Source: Chth-196 sp044348365 (lineage in GTDB: Bacteria; Verrucomicrobiota; Verrucomicrobiia; Chthoniobacterales; Chthoniobacteraceae). Taken from it: 64,000 nt of DNA. Made by a program: the position numbers and the translations under genes. This document shows positions 1-8,100 of the stretch, piece by piece (the stretch's first letter is position 1; each line of letters opens with the position of its first letter). The stretch is from the NCBI GenBank assembly GCA_044348365.1, contig JBIKSY010000002.1:4389-68388 (forward strand), in the 5' to 3' direction. The notes under the pieces were generated by a model. It did not search any database. It saw only the letters and a list, made by a program, of their open reading frames with translations, and was not told the DNA's origin.

Positions 1-406
1 CCTTAAGCGTGGTCTTCACAACGCGTCCGCCGGTGTCCACGAGCCAAAGGTGCTCCTTGCCGTCGGCGCCGTGCTCCAGGCTTAGTCCGTGCCCGGCGCC
101 CATGCCCACGCTCCATGCGTCGACGACCTGGCCGTCGGTATCGAAGACAACGATGTTGTTCTGCTTGTGGTTGGTGATGAGGTAGAGGCGGCCGTCACTA
201 GCCTGGACCATCTCATGGCAGTCCTTGACGGGATGCCGTGTCTTGTCGGCCCGGCACCAGAGCTTATCAACGCGGTAACGGAACTCGCCTTGCCCGACGG
301 TCGCGCCGTGATGCATCGGCCCCGCCTCGGCCTGCGCTAGCAGTCGAGGCGAGGCAAGAGCGGCCAGGCTGCTGGCAAAAAAGGAACGGCGGGAGAGGGA
401 GGACAT
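1..406 (-). CDS. Tat-exported NHL/6-bladed beta-propeller protein, 3' end beyond window
   Basis: This is the first 135 codons of a minus-strand gene whose end lies outside the window. The protein opens with MSSLSRRSFFASSLAALAS, a twin-arginine-type leader (SRRSFF) followed by a short hydrophobic stretch and a likely cleavage region near LLAQAEAG. The mature part contains segments such as DGRLYLITNHKQNNIVVFD and GHGLSLE...HLWLVDTGGRVV. These are the spaced strand-and-turn units of NHL or SMP-30-like propellers. Proteins of this kind are often putative sugar-acid lactonases or peptidylglycine-type lyase-like propellers in Verrucomicrobiota, but no catalytic residue can be judged from the fragment. 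The start is the ATG complementary to 404-406, chosen because the RR leader begins directly after it. Confidence 0.72.
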   Translation of the reverse strand, partial: MSSLSRRSFFASSLAALASPRLLAQAEAGPMHHGATVGQGEFRYRVDKLWCRADKTRHPVKDCHEMVQASDGRLYLITNHKQNNIVVFDTDGQVVDAWSVGMGAGHGLSLEHGADGKEHLWLVDTGGRVVKTTLK

Positions 407-854
407 ATTTCAGATACGGTTAGTGGGGATTTGGTCTGGGAGCCAGGGTTGAATCGCCGGAAATGGCTTGGGTAAAGTCAGCGAATCTAACATTTTGCCC
501 GATCTCCGCAGGTCGCGCGCGCAGCGTGGCAGCATGGCAGCGGGGCGCGCTTCCGTGCAAGTTGCTCCCAACGGTGCGGCACATCGGAAGTTTAACGCTC
601 TCTCACCGCGTTATGAGGCAAATGTTGGGCATTTTTCGCCGTTGATACGATTTCTTCTGCGTAGGGAACTCCTCTGGCATCCCGCAATCCCATCGGAGAG
701 CTTCTGAGCGCGTCAAGAACTGCATCCCGCCCCATGAAAACTTCGCTGCCCGATCCGCTTGTGCCGGTAACCGGAATCTCCGGTACTGCGGGCCCCAAAC
801 TGCCGCGTGATCGCCGACTGGCGATCTGACCCGCAGCCTGTCATCATTGACAAA
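407..854. other. Intergenic region, divergent promoter area
   Basis: No convincing gene is visible here. The stretch separates the minus-strand propeller gene from the plus-strand CYTH-CHAD gene, so promoters for both should lie in it, but I could not pick a clear -35/-10 pair. A perfect 7-bp hairpin is present at 809-826 and is listed separately. Short open frames on both strands have no recognisable content. Confidence 0.5.
809..826 (+). promoter_or_regulatory. Perfect hairpin just upstream of CYTH-CHAD start
   Basis: GATCGCC and GGCGATC form a perfect 7-bp inverted repeat around a GACT loop, ending 28 nt before the preferred ATG at 855. It could be an operator half-site pair or an mRNA hairpin, or it may be chance. 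It has no T-tract and is not a terminator. Confidence 0.3.
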
Positions 855-2342
855 ATGTCCTACGAGATAGAGCTCAAATTCCAAATACCGACAACCCGCC
901 TGCCCTCACTGCGCCGCGCCGTCACAACCACAACGGCGCGAGTTGAAAACCTGAGCGCCGTCTATGTCGACACCCAGCACGAGCACCTTGCCAATGCAGG
1001 GCTCTCGATGCGTCTGCGCGGTACAGGCCCCACCGGCCAACAGGTCTGGGTCCAGACCCTGAAGGCTGAGGGCGGTAGTGCGATAAAGCGCTTCGAGCAC
1101 AACGTCGCCCTCGGTGGACCGGGCCACCCCGTCTTGGATCCCAGACGCCACGATGGCAGCGAGGCCGGCGCTGTTCTCGAAAAGACACTTGCCGCCGCAG
1201 GTGACGCCGTCCTGATTGAACGCTTCTTTATCGAGGTCAAACGTACCATCCGCTTGCTGCGTAAGGACGGGTCCCTGATTGAAATCGCCCTCGATGAGGG
1301 GGAGATCACCGCAGGGGGGGAAAGTTTGAGGGTTTGTGAGATCGAGTTTGAGCTCGTGCAGGGATCCCCCGCCACGTTGCTGGAAGTGGCGCAACGCTGG
1401 GTGGAACGCTTCGGATTGCTGCTGGATGCGCGAAGCAAGAGCGACCGCGGATACCGCCTCGCAAGCGGGAAAACCACGGTTCGAACCGCCAAGTCACGCC
1501 CCCTGCATCTTCCGCCTCAAAGTACGCCCGAACAATCTTTTGCGGCGATGCTCAACAACGTTCTTTCCCAAATCCTTCCTAATGCCGGCCAGATTCAGGA
1601 GGGGCAGTTCGAGCCCGAACACCTCCATCAACTGCGGGTCGGTCTCCGTCGCCTGCGCACTATTCTGCGCCTTTACGGGTCACTTTCCCCACAGCTTCCA
1701 GAACACATAGAACCTGAAGTGGCGGAGCTGTTTCGAAAATCAGGCGCCGCCCGCGATCTCGACGCGATGGCCGAAACGCTGTGGCCGGCCTTGAAGGCGG
1801 CAGAAGCTCCACTCGTGGAAATACCACCGCCCGTTGCGAATCTGACTCAACCCAACGTGCCGACCCTGCTCCGCGCACCCGCCACGCAAAGCCTGTGGCT
1901 CGCCCTGCTCCGGGCTGCCCACCCTCAGGATGAGCCCCAAGGGCCCTGCGACAGCCTCCGGGAGGTCCTCGCCACCCCACTTCGCAAACTCGAAAAGAAA
2001 ATCCGCCGCGACGACGCCCGTTTCGCTATCTTAGGAGACGAAGAGCGTCATCAGTTGCGCAAGCGTATCAAAAGGTTGCGCTACGCGGCGGAGCTCGTCG
2101 GATCGCTTTGGCCTCAAAAGCCGGTCCAAAAATTCCTCCGCCGCCTTCAAAGGGCCCAGACCCCCCTTGGCCAACTCAATGATGCCGTCGTGGCCTTCGA
2201 CCTGTATCGCAACCTCGCCCGGCAGGACCCGCGCGCGTGGTTCGCTGCCGGTTGGCTCGCCGCCCGCAAGGAATCCCTCCTTGGCCCCTGCAACAAAGTC
2301 CTCGCCGACCTTGCTGCCCGACGCGGTTTTTGGCGCAGATAG
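855..2342 (+). CDS. CYTH and CHAD domain protein (inorganic triphosphatase/polyphosphate-associated)
   Basis: A 495-residue protein. It starts with MSYEIELKFQIP, carrying the ExExK signature of CYTH triphosphate-tunnel enzymes (E4, E6, K8). Alternating acidic and basic strands continue to about residue 200. The second half is rich in helices with His and Arg (HLHQLRVGLRRLRT and RHQLRKRIKRLRYAAELVG), typical of the CHAD domain that binds polyphosphate. CYTH-CHAD fusions are known as inorganic triphosphatases such as YgiF; activity here is inferred from family. An in-frame GTG at 807 would add 16 residues, but the canonical CYTH N-terminus begins exactly at 855. The gene stands alone, facing the PSD gene at 2878, with no polyphosphate kinase in view. 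Confidence 0.88.
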   Translation: MSYEIELKFQIPTTRLPSLRRAVTTTTARVENLSAVYVDTQHEHLANAGLSMRLRGTGPTGQQVWVQTLKAEGGSAIKRFEHNVALGGPGHPVLDPRRHDGSEAGAVLEKTLAAAGDAVLIERFFIEVKRTIRLLRKDGSLIEIALDEGEITAGGESLRVCEIEFELVQGSPATLLEVAQRWVERFGLLLDARSKSDRGYRLASGKTTVRTAKSRPLHLPPQSTPEQSFAAMLNNVLSQILPNAGQIQEGQFEPEHLHQLRVGLRRLRTILRLYGSLSPQLPEHIEPEVAELFRKSGAARDLDAMAETLWPALKAAEAPLVEIPPPVANLTQPNVPTLLRAPATQSLWLALLRAAHPQDEPQGPCDSLREVLATPLRKLEKKIRRDDARFAILGDEERHQLRKRIKRLRYAAELVGSLWPQKPVQKFLRRLQRAQTPLGQLNDAVVAFDLYRNLARQDPRAWFAAGWLAARKESLLGPCNKVLADLAARRGFWRR

Positions 2343-2877
2343 CAGTCCCTGCGTCAGGCGCTGCTTGTTTGCAACTGGGCAGGGTGAACCAGGCTGTCGC
2401 CTTTGGTGTGCCCCGTGAATTCGCTTCTCGCACCGTCTTCGAAACTTGCGCGCGCGACCTTGCCACTGGGCTAGCCAAAGGGTTCCGACGAGGGCCCAGT
2501 GGGAGACGCGAAGAAAAGAATTGGGTTGGAGCATGGCGATGCAAGACGCTTCCCCGTTTCCGCTTGAGGGGCCGACTCAAGACGTTGAGCGTCGGAGCCT
2601 CGTTGAAAGAAATCAGGCACACGGCAAAGTCGACGCTCACGTCTTCTACACCGACCAATCCTCGTCACTCTAAAATGCAGCAGTTCGAAGGCACTCTGCA
2701 AAAACGAGTTGTTATGGTTCAGGAGAATGGAAGGAGCATCTTCCGCAAGGGCATCCTTTTGCTTTTTCGACGAGCCAAAAGCTCCGACTGAGTCTCTGCC
2801 AGCCACGCCAAAAGCAGTCAGGCGGCCGGCGGCATCTTGGAGTCACACGAGCAACGCCAACGTCAAACACCGCACCC
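2343..2877. other. Intergenic region between convergent genes
   Basis: About 535 bases between the ends of the CYTH-CHAD gene and the minus-strand PSD gene. Several short overlapping frames exist on both strands, but none shows a recognisable motif, signal peptide or start context. No strong hairpin with a T-tract was seen. I call nothing in it. Confidence 0.45.
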
Positions 2878-5409
2878 TTAGCGGTTTCGAAAAATGTCGC
2901 TCAGCAGGCACTCCAGCACGAGCGTTTTGACACCCATTCCCTGCGCTTTGAGCCTTCCATGCAGCTCCTCGATAAGCGGGTCGTCGGCGGGCTCCATGTG
3001 GCGGCCGGCGGCATAGCTTAGAAACTGGCGGATCAGGTGCCGGGTAAAAAGGTCTGCGCGGGTCTCGCTCACGATCTTCTTAAAGCCGGCAAAGTCCTTG
3101 TACGTCTGCCCAGAGGGAAACTCACCGCTGGCGTCCACCGCCGGAGCGGGAGCTTTGCCGTTCTTGGGCTTCGGATAGTAGTCCCGCCAGCGGCCGATCG
3201 GGTCGAACGACTCAAGGCTGAACCCGAGCGGGTCGATTTTGCGGTGACACTCCGCGCAGGTGGCGTCTGCGCGGTGTTTGGCCAGACGCTCGCGGATGGT
3301 GGTGGCACCGCTCACGTCCGGTTCGATCGCAGGAACAACATCGGGCGGCTTGGGCGGGGGCACCCCGAGGATGTTTTCACTCACCCACACCCCGCGCGTG
3401 ACCGGAGAAGTCTCTACCCCGTTGGCGCTTACGGCGAGTACTCCCGCCATCCCGAGCAGGCCGCCGCGGCGCGGGTTGCCGGCGAGACTCACTTTCTGGA
3501 ACCCGTCGGCAAGTTGGAGCGAGGCCTTTTCCGGAAGGTCGTAGAGCTTGGCCAGCTTCTTGTCCACGAACGTGTAGTCGGCGTCCAGGAGGAGGGCAGC
3601 CGATCCGTCACGCTCCAGCAGGTCGCGGAAAAAGGTGCGCACCTCCGTTTTCATCGAGGAGGGAAGATCCTCGGCGTAGTAGGCGCGGTTTGTCTCGCGC
3701 GGCGGCGGCATGCCGCCCAGGTCTCGAAGATTGAGCCAGCCGTCGAGGAAGCCGTTCACAAAACCATCGGACCGGCGGTCGGAAAGCATCCGGACGGCTT
3801 GGCTGCGCAACTCGTCGGTCTGGGTCAGGGTGCCTGCTTTGGCCGCCGCCAGCAAGGGGGCGTCCGGAGGGGCGGCCCACAAGGCGTAGGAGAGGCGCGA
3901 GGCCAGGTCATGGGGGCTCAGGGCTTTTGCCGGCTCGTCCGTGATTTCGCTCAGGTAGAGAAAGGAGGGAGAACACAGGATGAGTTTCAACGCATCGAGC
4001 GCAGCCTGCCGCGGGGCCGCCTTCTCGGCCAGGCGTCTCTCATAAAAGGACTGGACCGGCTGCCGGTCGGATTCCGTAAGAGGGCGGCGGTACGCCTTTT
4101 CGGCAAAGGCGTAAAGCTGCTCGAGCGCGCGCTCCGGCTTAAAACCGGTCCTGCCAAAAACCGCCACTTCTTCGGCCCGGCCTCCAACCTCGGGAATGGG
4201 CCCGCGGATTTTCACCTCGCTGATCCGGATGTGGGGCAACCGGCCCTCCGTTAGAAGCAACGCACGGCTGACATCCGATTTTTCCGTGCGTCCCTGAAAG
4301 TCGTCCTTGTAGCGCTTGTTGATGGTGATGACGGAGGCACGGGATTCAAACGGGCCGTTTGGGAAGATGAACCTTGGCGTCTGGCCTGCCTCGAGCCAGA
4401 TGTGGAACTTCAGTCGGGTGGGTTGGTCGTCGGGGACCGTGGAACTGGCAAGCAGCGGCTCGATGGACTGGGGGTAATGGATGTGGCCCTTGGTGACGTC
4501 GCCCGGGACCACGCCGAGGAGAAAAGGCTCGGAGAAATCAATTCCGAAGATCGCCGGATCGTAGTGCGTGTCGCGGTGCATCGCCTGCGCTTCGACTTCG
4601 AGTTCGTACATGCCGGATGCTGGCACGCCCTTTTTGAAATCCTCGATGTGGCCGTACCCTCCCTGGCGGGTGTCCGTGTTGGGCTGTTCGTAGAGGTTCA
4701 GGTAACGGAAGTTAAACGCGGACTTGTGCGAGCCCTCCAGCTCCTCGTACTGGCGGAAGTTGCCATTGAAACTCCACTGCGCGGGTTCCATTGGGGGTTT
4801 GCCAAGGCGCGTCTCCACGAGGCGGTTCGCCGCCTGAAAGTATTGGTCCACCAGAAACCCCGAGGTGACCAGCGTCTGCCCGATGGTGTCCATGTGGTGG
4901 CTGGTTTTCTCCTTTGGAAAGTCGGCCGTCAGTCCCAGCGTGTCGACACGCCGGCCAAACAGGGCGGCGAGGGTGTTCTCGTATTCGCGGAGGGACAGGC
5001 GGCGCATCACGGTGCTCGCACCCGAGCTCGTGATCTTCCCGCGTGCGGCCACGCTTGCCTCTCGCAGCACCCGGAGCACCGCGAGGCGTTCGTCGTCGCT
5101 TGGCTGGGGCGCCTTTTTCGGCGGCATTTCCTTCAGCACAATCTGGTCGATGACGTCCTTGGCGGTGAGCAGATCCGCCTCCGATTTGAACGGCAACGCG
5201 AACGTCTCAAACTCGCGGTCGCCCTTCTGCGTCTTCACGTCGTGGCACTCCAGGCAGTACTTGCCAAGGAACTGCCTTGCCAGGACCTGTTCGGGTTCGG
5301 CGGCGGCTGCCTGTGCCGCGGGGAACGCCGCCGCCAGCAGGAGCAACGCCGCAGCCGCCTGCCGCAAAGCAGCCGCCGTCCTTGGACCGTTGGACGCAGG
5401 GCGCCGCAT
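2878..5409 (-). CDS. PSD-type multidomain cytochrome protein (PSCyt1/DUF1587/DUF1595/DUF1592/DUF1588/DUF1585)
   Basis: An 843-residue exported protein. Residues 1-37 form a signal peptide with a long Leu/Ala core. A c-type haem motif CLECH sits at 52-56, followed by VKTQKGD as in the planctomycete cytochrome domain. The region from about 130 (MRRLSLREYENTLAALFG) matches DUF1587. FLYLSEI and LASRLSYALWAAPPD belong to DUF1592. RGGLLGMAGVLA and CAECHRKIDPLGFSLE, around residues 716-730, belong to DUF1588 and carry a second CxxCH. The tail containing FTRHLIRQFLSYAAGRHME is DUF1585. The biochemical role of this architecture is unknown; a periplasmic redox or substrate-binding role is usually assumed. 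Its ATG shares one base with the TGA of the upstream DUF1552 gene (TGATG), indicating translational coupling. Confidence 0.9.
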   Translation of the reverse strand: MRRPASNGPRTAAALRQAAAALLLLAAAFPAAQAAAAEPEQVLARQFLGKYCLECHDVKTQKGDREFETFALPFKSEADLLTAKDVIDQIVLKEMPPKKAPQPSDDERLAVLRVLREASVAARGKITSSGASTVMRRLSLREYENTLAALFGRRVDTLGLTADFPKEKTSHHMDTIGQTLVTSGFLVDQYFQAANRLVETRLGKPPMEPAQWSFNGNFRQYEELEGSHKSAFNFRYLNLYEQPNTDTRQGGYGHIEDFKKGVPASGMYELEVEAQAMHRDTHYDPAIFGIDFSEPFLLGVVPGDVTKGHIHYPQSIEPLLASSTVPDDQPTRLKFHIWLEAGQTPRFIFPNGPFESRASVITINKRYKDDFQGRTEKSDVSRALLLTEGRLPHIRISEVKIRGPIPEVGGRAEEVAVFGRTGFKPERALEQLYAFAEKAYRRPLTESDRQPVQSFYERRLAEKAAPRQAALDALKLILCSPSFLYLSEITDEPAKALSPHDLASRLSYALWAAPPDAPLLAAAKAGTLTQTDELRSQAVRMLSDRRSDGFVNGFLDGWLNLRDLGGMPPPRETNRAYYAEDLPSSMKTEVRTFFRDLLERDGSAALLLDADYTFVDKKLAKLYDLPEKASLQLADGFQKVSLAGNPRRGGLLGMAGVLAVSANGVETSPVTRGVWVSENILGVPPPKPPDVVPAIEPDVSGATTIRERLAKHRADATCAECHRKIDPLGFSLESFDPIGRWRDYYPKPKNGKAPAPAVDASGEFPSGQTYKDFAGFKKIVSETRADLFTRHLIRQFLSYAAGRHMEPADDPLIEELHGRLKAQGMGVKTLVLECLLSDIFRNR

Positions 5410-6680
5410 CAGGCAAAGCGGCCGGTGCTGCTGCCGAAGGAGCTGATCTCGACCCCCATACGCTGGGCGATGTCCACAAAGAGGTTGCAGAGGGGCACCT
5501 TGTTGAGGCCCGCGGCCGGGACCTGACGGAACTCGCCGTGCTTGTAGCCGCCGCCGGCGAGGAGGATGGGCAGGTCTGAGTTCTTGTGGGAATTGGCGTC
5601 GCCCATGCCGCTGCCGAAAAGCACGGCGGTGGAATCGAGCAGCGTCCGCTCGCCGTCGTTCAACGAGGCGAGCCGGCCTACAAACTTTGAGAACTGTTCG
5701 ATCTGGTATTTTTCGAGCGTGATGAGGTGCGCAATGGCCTCCGGGTCGTTTCCATGGTGGGAAAGACCGTGGTGGGACTTGTCGATGCCTAGGCTTTGGG
5801 GGAGAAAGTCGCCCCCGATCTCCACGGTGGCAATCCGGGTGGAGTCGGTCTGGAGGGCGAGCGCGATCATCTCGTAAAGCAGGGGAAGGTCTTCCACCGC
5901 GTTGCGGTTTGCCGGCTTGTCGAACGGCGCTTCCGGCTTGGGCAGGCTGGTCCAGCGCTGGCGCAGTTCGAGGCGTTTCTCCACGTCGCGCACCGAGGCG
6001 AGGTACTCGTTGAGCTTGTCCTTGTCCTCCTTGTTTACCCGCGTGGTGAGGCGGTTCGCCTCCTCCAGCACGGAGTCGAGAATCGAGGCCTGTACCTGGT
6101 TGTCCTGCACGCGCCGCTCCCGCCGTTCCTTGGAATCGCTGACGAAAAGTTTTTCAAACAGCTGTGCAGGACCGGTGATGGGGGGCACACGCACCCCCGC
6201 ACGCGTCCAGGCGATTTGGCAGCCGCCGTGGATGCCGCTTTCCGAGCCGACGGTGAGCGAGGGAAAGCGCGTTTCAAACCCCACTTCGTCGGCGAGATAC
6301 TGGTCGATGGTGACGTTGCCGTTGGGCCGGTTTTGCGCCTCGGAATTCAGTACGCCCGAAAGAAACGAATGTACGGCAAAGTGGCCCCCCTTCACGCCGT
6401 GATCGAACCCGCGGAACACGGTTAGCTTTTCGCGGTTCTCCCAGAGCGGCTCAAGCAGCGTGGTCTTCTCGTATTCGGCGCCTGTGGTGGCCGGGAAAAG
6501 CTGTTTTACCTGAAAACCGAGCAGGTTACCGATCGCGACAAAGCGCCTGGCGCCGGCGCCGGCCCCCTTTGCAAATTGGACGGCGGACCGGGAATCGAGC
6601 GACTTGGCCAGAAGCGAAGGCAGGCCCGGAAGCGCGAGCGTGGTCCCGAGGGAACAGAGGAGAAAGCGACGGCGGTTCAT
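5409..6680 (-). CDS. DUF1552 domain protein, Tat-type leader
   Basis: A 423-residue protein starting MNRRRFLLCSLGTTLALPGL, a twin-arginine-like export leader. The body carries features of the DUF1552 family: VTIDQYLADEVG, FPSLTVGSESG, DLPLLYEMIALALQTDSTRI, a SHHGLSHHG histidine cluster, and LFGSGMGDANSHKNSDLPILLAGGGY. The last two resemble the alkaline-phosphatase/DUF1501 superfamily and suggest a metal-binding exported enzyme, though no reaction is established. Frames continue upstream to 6770, but the RR leader fixes the start at 6680. The gene overlaps the next PSD gene by one base and lies 118 nt after the other DUF1552 gene. The two DUF1552 proteins are clearly related but diverged. Confidence 0.9.
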   Translation of the reverse strand: MNRRRFLLCSLGTTLALPGLPSLLAKSLDSRSAVQFAKGAGAGARRFVAIGNLLGFQVKQLFPATTGAEYEKTTLLEPLWENREKLTVFRGFDHGVKGGHFAVHSFLSGVLNSEAQNRPNGNVTIDQYLADEVGFETRFPSLTVGSESGIHGGCQIAWTRAGVRVPPITGPAQLFEKLFVSDSKERRERRVQDNQVQASILDSVLEEANRLTTRVNKEDKDKLNEYLASVRDVEKRLELRQRWTSLPKPEAPFDKPANRNAVEDLPLLYEMIALALQTDSTRIATVEIGGDFLPQSLGIDKSHHGLSHHGNDPEAIAHLITLEKYQIEQFSKFVGRLASLNDGERTLLDSTAVLFGSGMGDANSHKNSDLPILLAGGGYKHGEFRQVPAAGLNKVPLCNLFVDIAQRMGVEISSFGSSTGRFA

Positions 6681-6798
6681 GGAGTGTTTTGCGGAGGGGA
6701 GGAAGCCGTGGGCGGCGGCGAGGAGGTTGCTATAATTCCGATCCGAACGCGCTTCGGTGACAAGAACCAATTGGGACGTCCAGTGCTTCGCTGCCGTC

Positions 6799-8079
6799 TT
6801 ACGCGATCAGTTCCCTTACCACGTTGGAGCTGTCGCCGTGACGTTCGATTTGGATGCCGGACCCCCTGAGCAGGGTGAGCCACAGGTTGCAGAGGGGCGT
6901 GTCCTTGGACACGACCAGGTGCTGGCCGAGTTTCACCCCGGCACCGCCTCCGGTGACCAGCGTGGGGCAGTTGGTCAGGTTGTGGACGTTGCTGATGTTA
7001 CTGCCAAACACCACGGTGGTGTGGTCAAACAAGCGGGTGCCGTCGGTCTCCGTCACCGCCTTGAGCTTGTCGAGCAAGCCGGCGAGCAGTTCGCTGTTGG
7101 CGGCGTCACGCCGCTGCGAGGCCTCCATGCGCTCCCCGGGGTTGTAGTGGCTCATGTCGTGGGGCGCCACCTTGACTCCGAGGCTGGTCAACAGGTTGGC
7201 GATGGGCAGGCGGTAGGTCACCACCCGGGTGCTGTCGGTCTGCAGTGCCGCGGCCGTCAGCTCATACATGAGACGGATCTCCTCCCGGCCCAACGGTCCC
7301 TCCGGGGGCGCCTGGAGCGGCGACTTCGGCTTGGGCACCGACTGCCACTGTTCGTCCTTCGAGAGCCGGACCTCGATTTCACGGATGCCCTGAAAGTACT
7401 CGTCCAGCTTTTCAATGTCGGCCTTTGTCAGGTTGCGTTGCAGGTCCTGGGCCTCTTCCCGCACGGTGTCGAGCAGGCTGCGTTTTTGCGCCAGCCGCCG
7501 CTGCAGTTTCTCCACGGATTCGGATTCCGCGGAGAAGAGCCGGTTGAAGGCGGCAAGCGGCGAGTTCTGTCCGCCGATGGGCTTTCCCCGGGTGTCCCAC
7601 GCGAGCGAAAGCCCCTGGCCGTGGCCGGGGCCGGAAAGGTCCTTGTCGCTCCCGTTGAGCTGGAGGGAGGCAAAGCGGGTGTCCCTGCCGAATGCCCCCG
7701 CGGCGACCTGGTCGGCCGAGATGCCGTTGTGAAACACCGCGCCCCCTTCGTGCGGATTTGCGCCGGTGAGCCAGAAGGTGCTGCCGGCGTGGGCATCCTC
7801 GGAGTAGCGGTTGGAGAGGCCCTGCACGACGGTGAGGTCGTCCTTGTGCCGGGCGAGCGGGGCGAGCCCGGGCGGCAGCGTATATCCGGGGCCGGTTTGG
7901 GCGCGGTCTGGGAACCAGGTTTCCTGGGTCACTCCGTAGCCCATGGCGATAAAGATCATGCGCTTGGGCGGCGTGCCTGGCGCCGCAGCCGAGGCGAACC
8001 TGCGAAAGCCGGTGGACTCGAGAAACGGCAGGGCCAGCGTGGCCGCGCTGGAGCGGAGGAAGTGGCGGCGGTTGAGCAT
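6799..8079 (-). CDS. DUF1552 domain protein, second copy, Tat-type leader
   Basis: A 426-residue paralogue of the neighbouring DUF1552 protein. It starts MLNRRHFLRSSAATLALPFL, an RR-type leader. Shared family features include LMYELTAAALQTDSTRVVTY, the APHDMSHYNPGE segment in place of the His-rich SHHG stretch, and VVFGSNISNVHNLTNCPTLVTGGG near the C-terminus. The function is unknown, as for the family. The start ATG lies 21 nt downstream of the PSD gene that ends at 8101, so PSD and DUF1552 are almost certainly co-transcribed. The order PSD, DUF1552, DUF1552, PSD along one strand suggests duplication of a two-gene unit. Confidence 0.9.
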   Translation of the reverse strand: MLNRRHFLRSSAATLALPFLESTGFRRFASAAAPGTPPKRMIFIAMGYGVTQETWFPDRAQTGPGYTLPPGLAPLARHKDDLTVVQGLSNRYSEDAHAGSTFWLTGANPHEGGAVFHNGISADQVAAGAFGRDTRFASLQLNGSDKDLSGPGHGQGLSLAWDTRGKPIGGQNSPLAAFNRLFSAESESVEKLQRRLAQKRSLLDTVREEAQDLQRNLTKADIEKLDEYFQGIREIEVRLSKDEQWQSVPKPKSPLQAPPEGPLGREEIRLMYELTAAALQTDSTRVVTYRLPIANLLTSLGVKVAPHDMSHYNPGERMEASQRRDAANSELLAGLLDKLKAVTETDGTRLFDHTTVVFGSNISNVHNLTNCPTLVTGGGAGVKLGQHLVVSKDTPLCNLWLTLLRGSGIQIERHGDSSNVVRELIA

Positions 8080-8100
8080 GGGGAGGGAAGGGGGCGTGGG

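Noticed and set aside
3037..4254. 405-codon plus-strand frame opposite the PSD gene
   Set aside because: It lies entirely antisense to a strongly supported gene, has arginine/glycine-rich composition and no motif. GC-rich codon bias produces such frames.
6720..6765. Possible minus-strand promoter between the two DUF1552 genes (TTGTCA and TATAGC)
   Set aside because: The spacing is about 23 bases, too long for a sigma-70 promoter, and the genes are likely co-transcribed.
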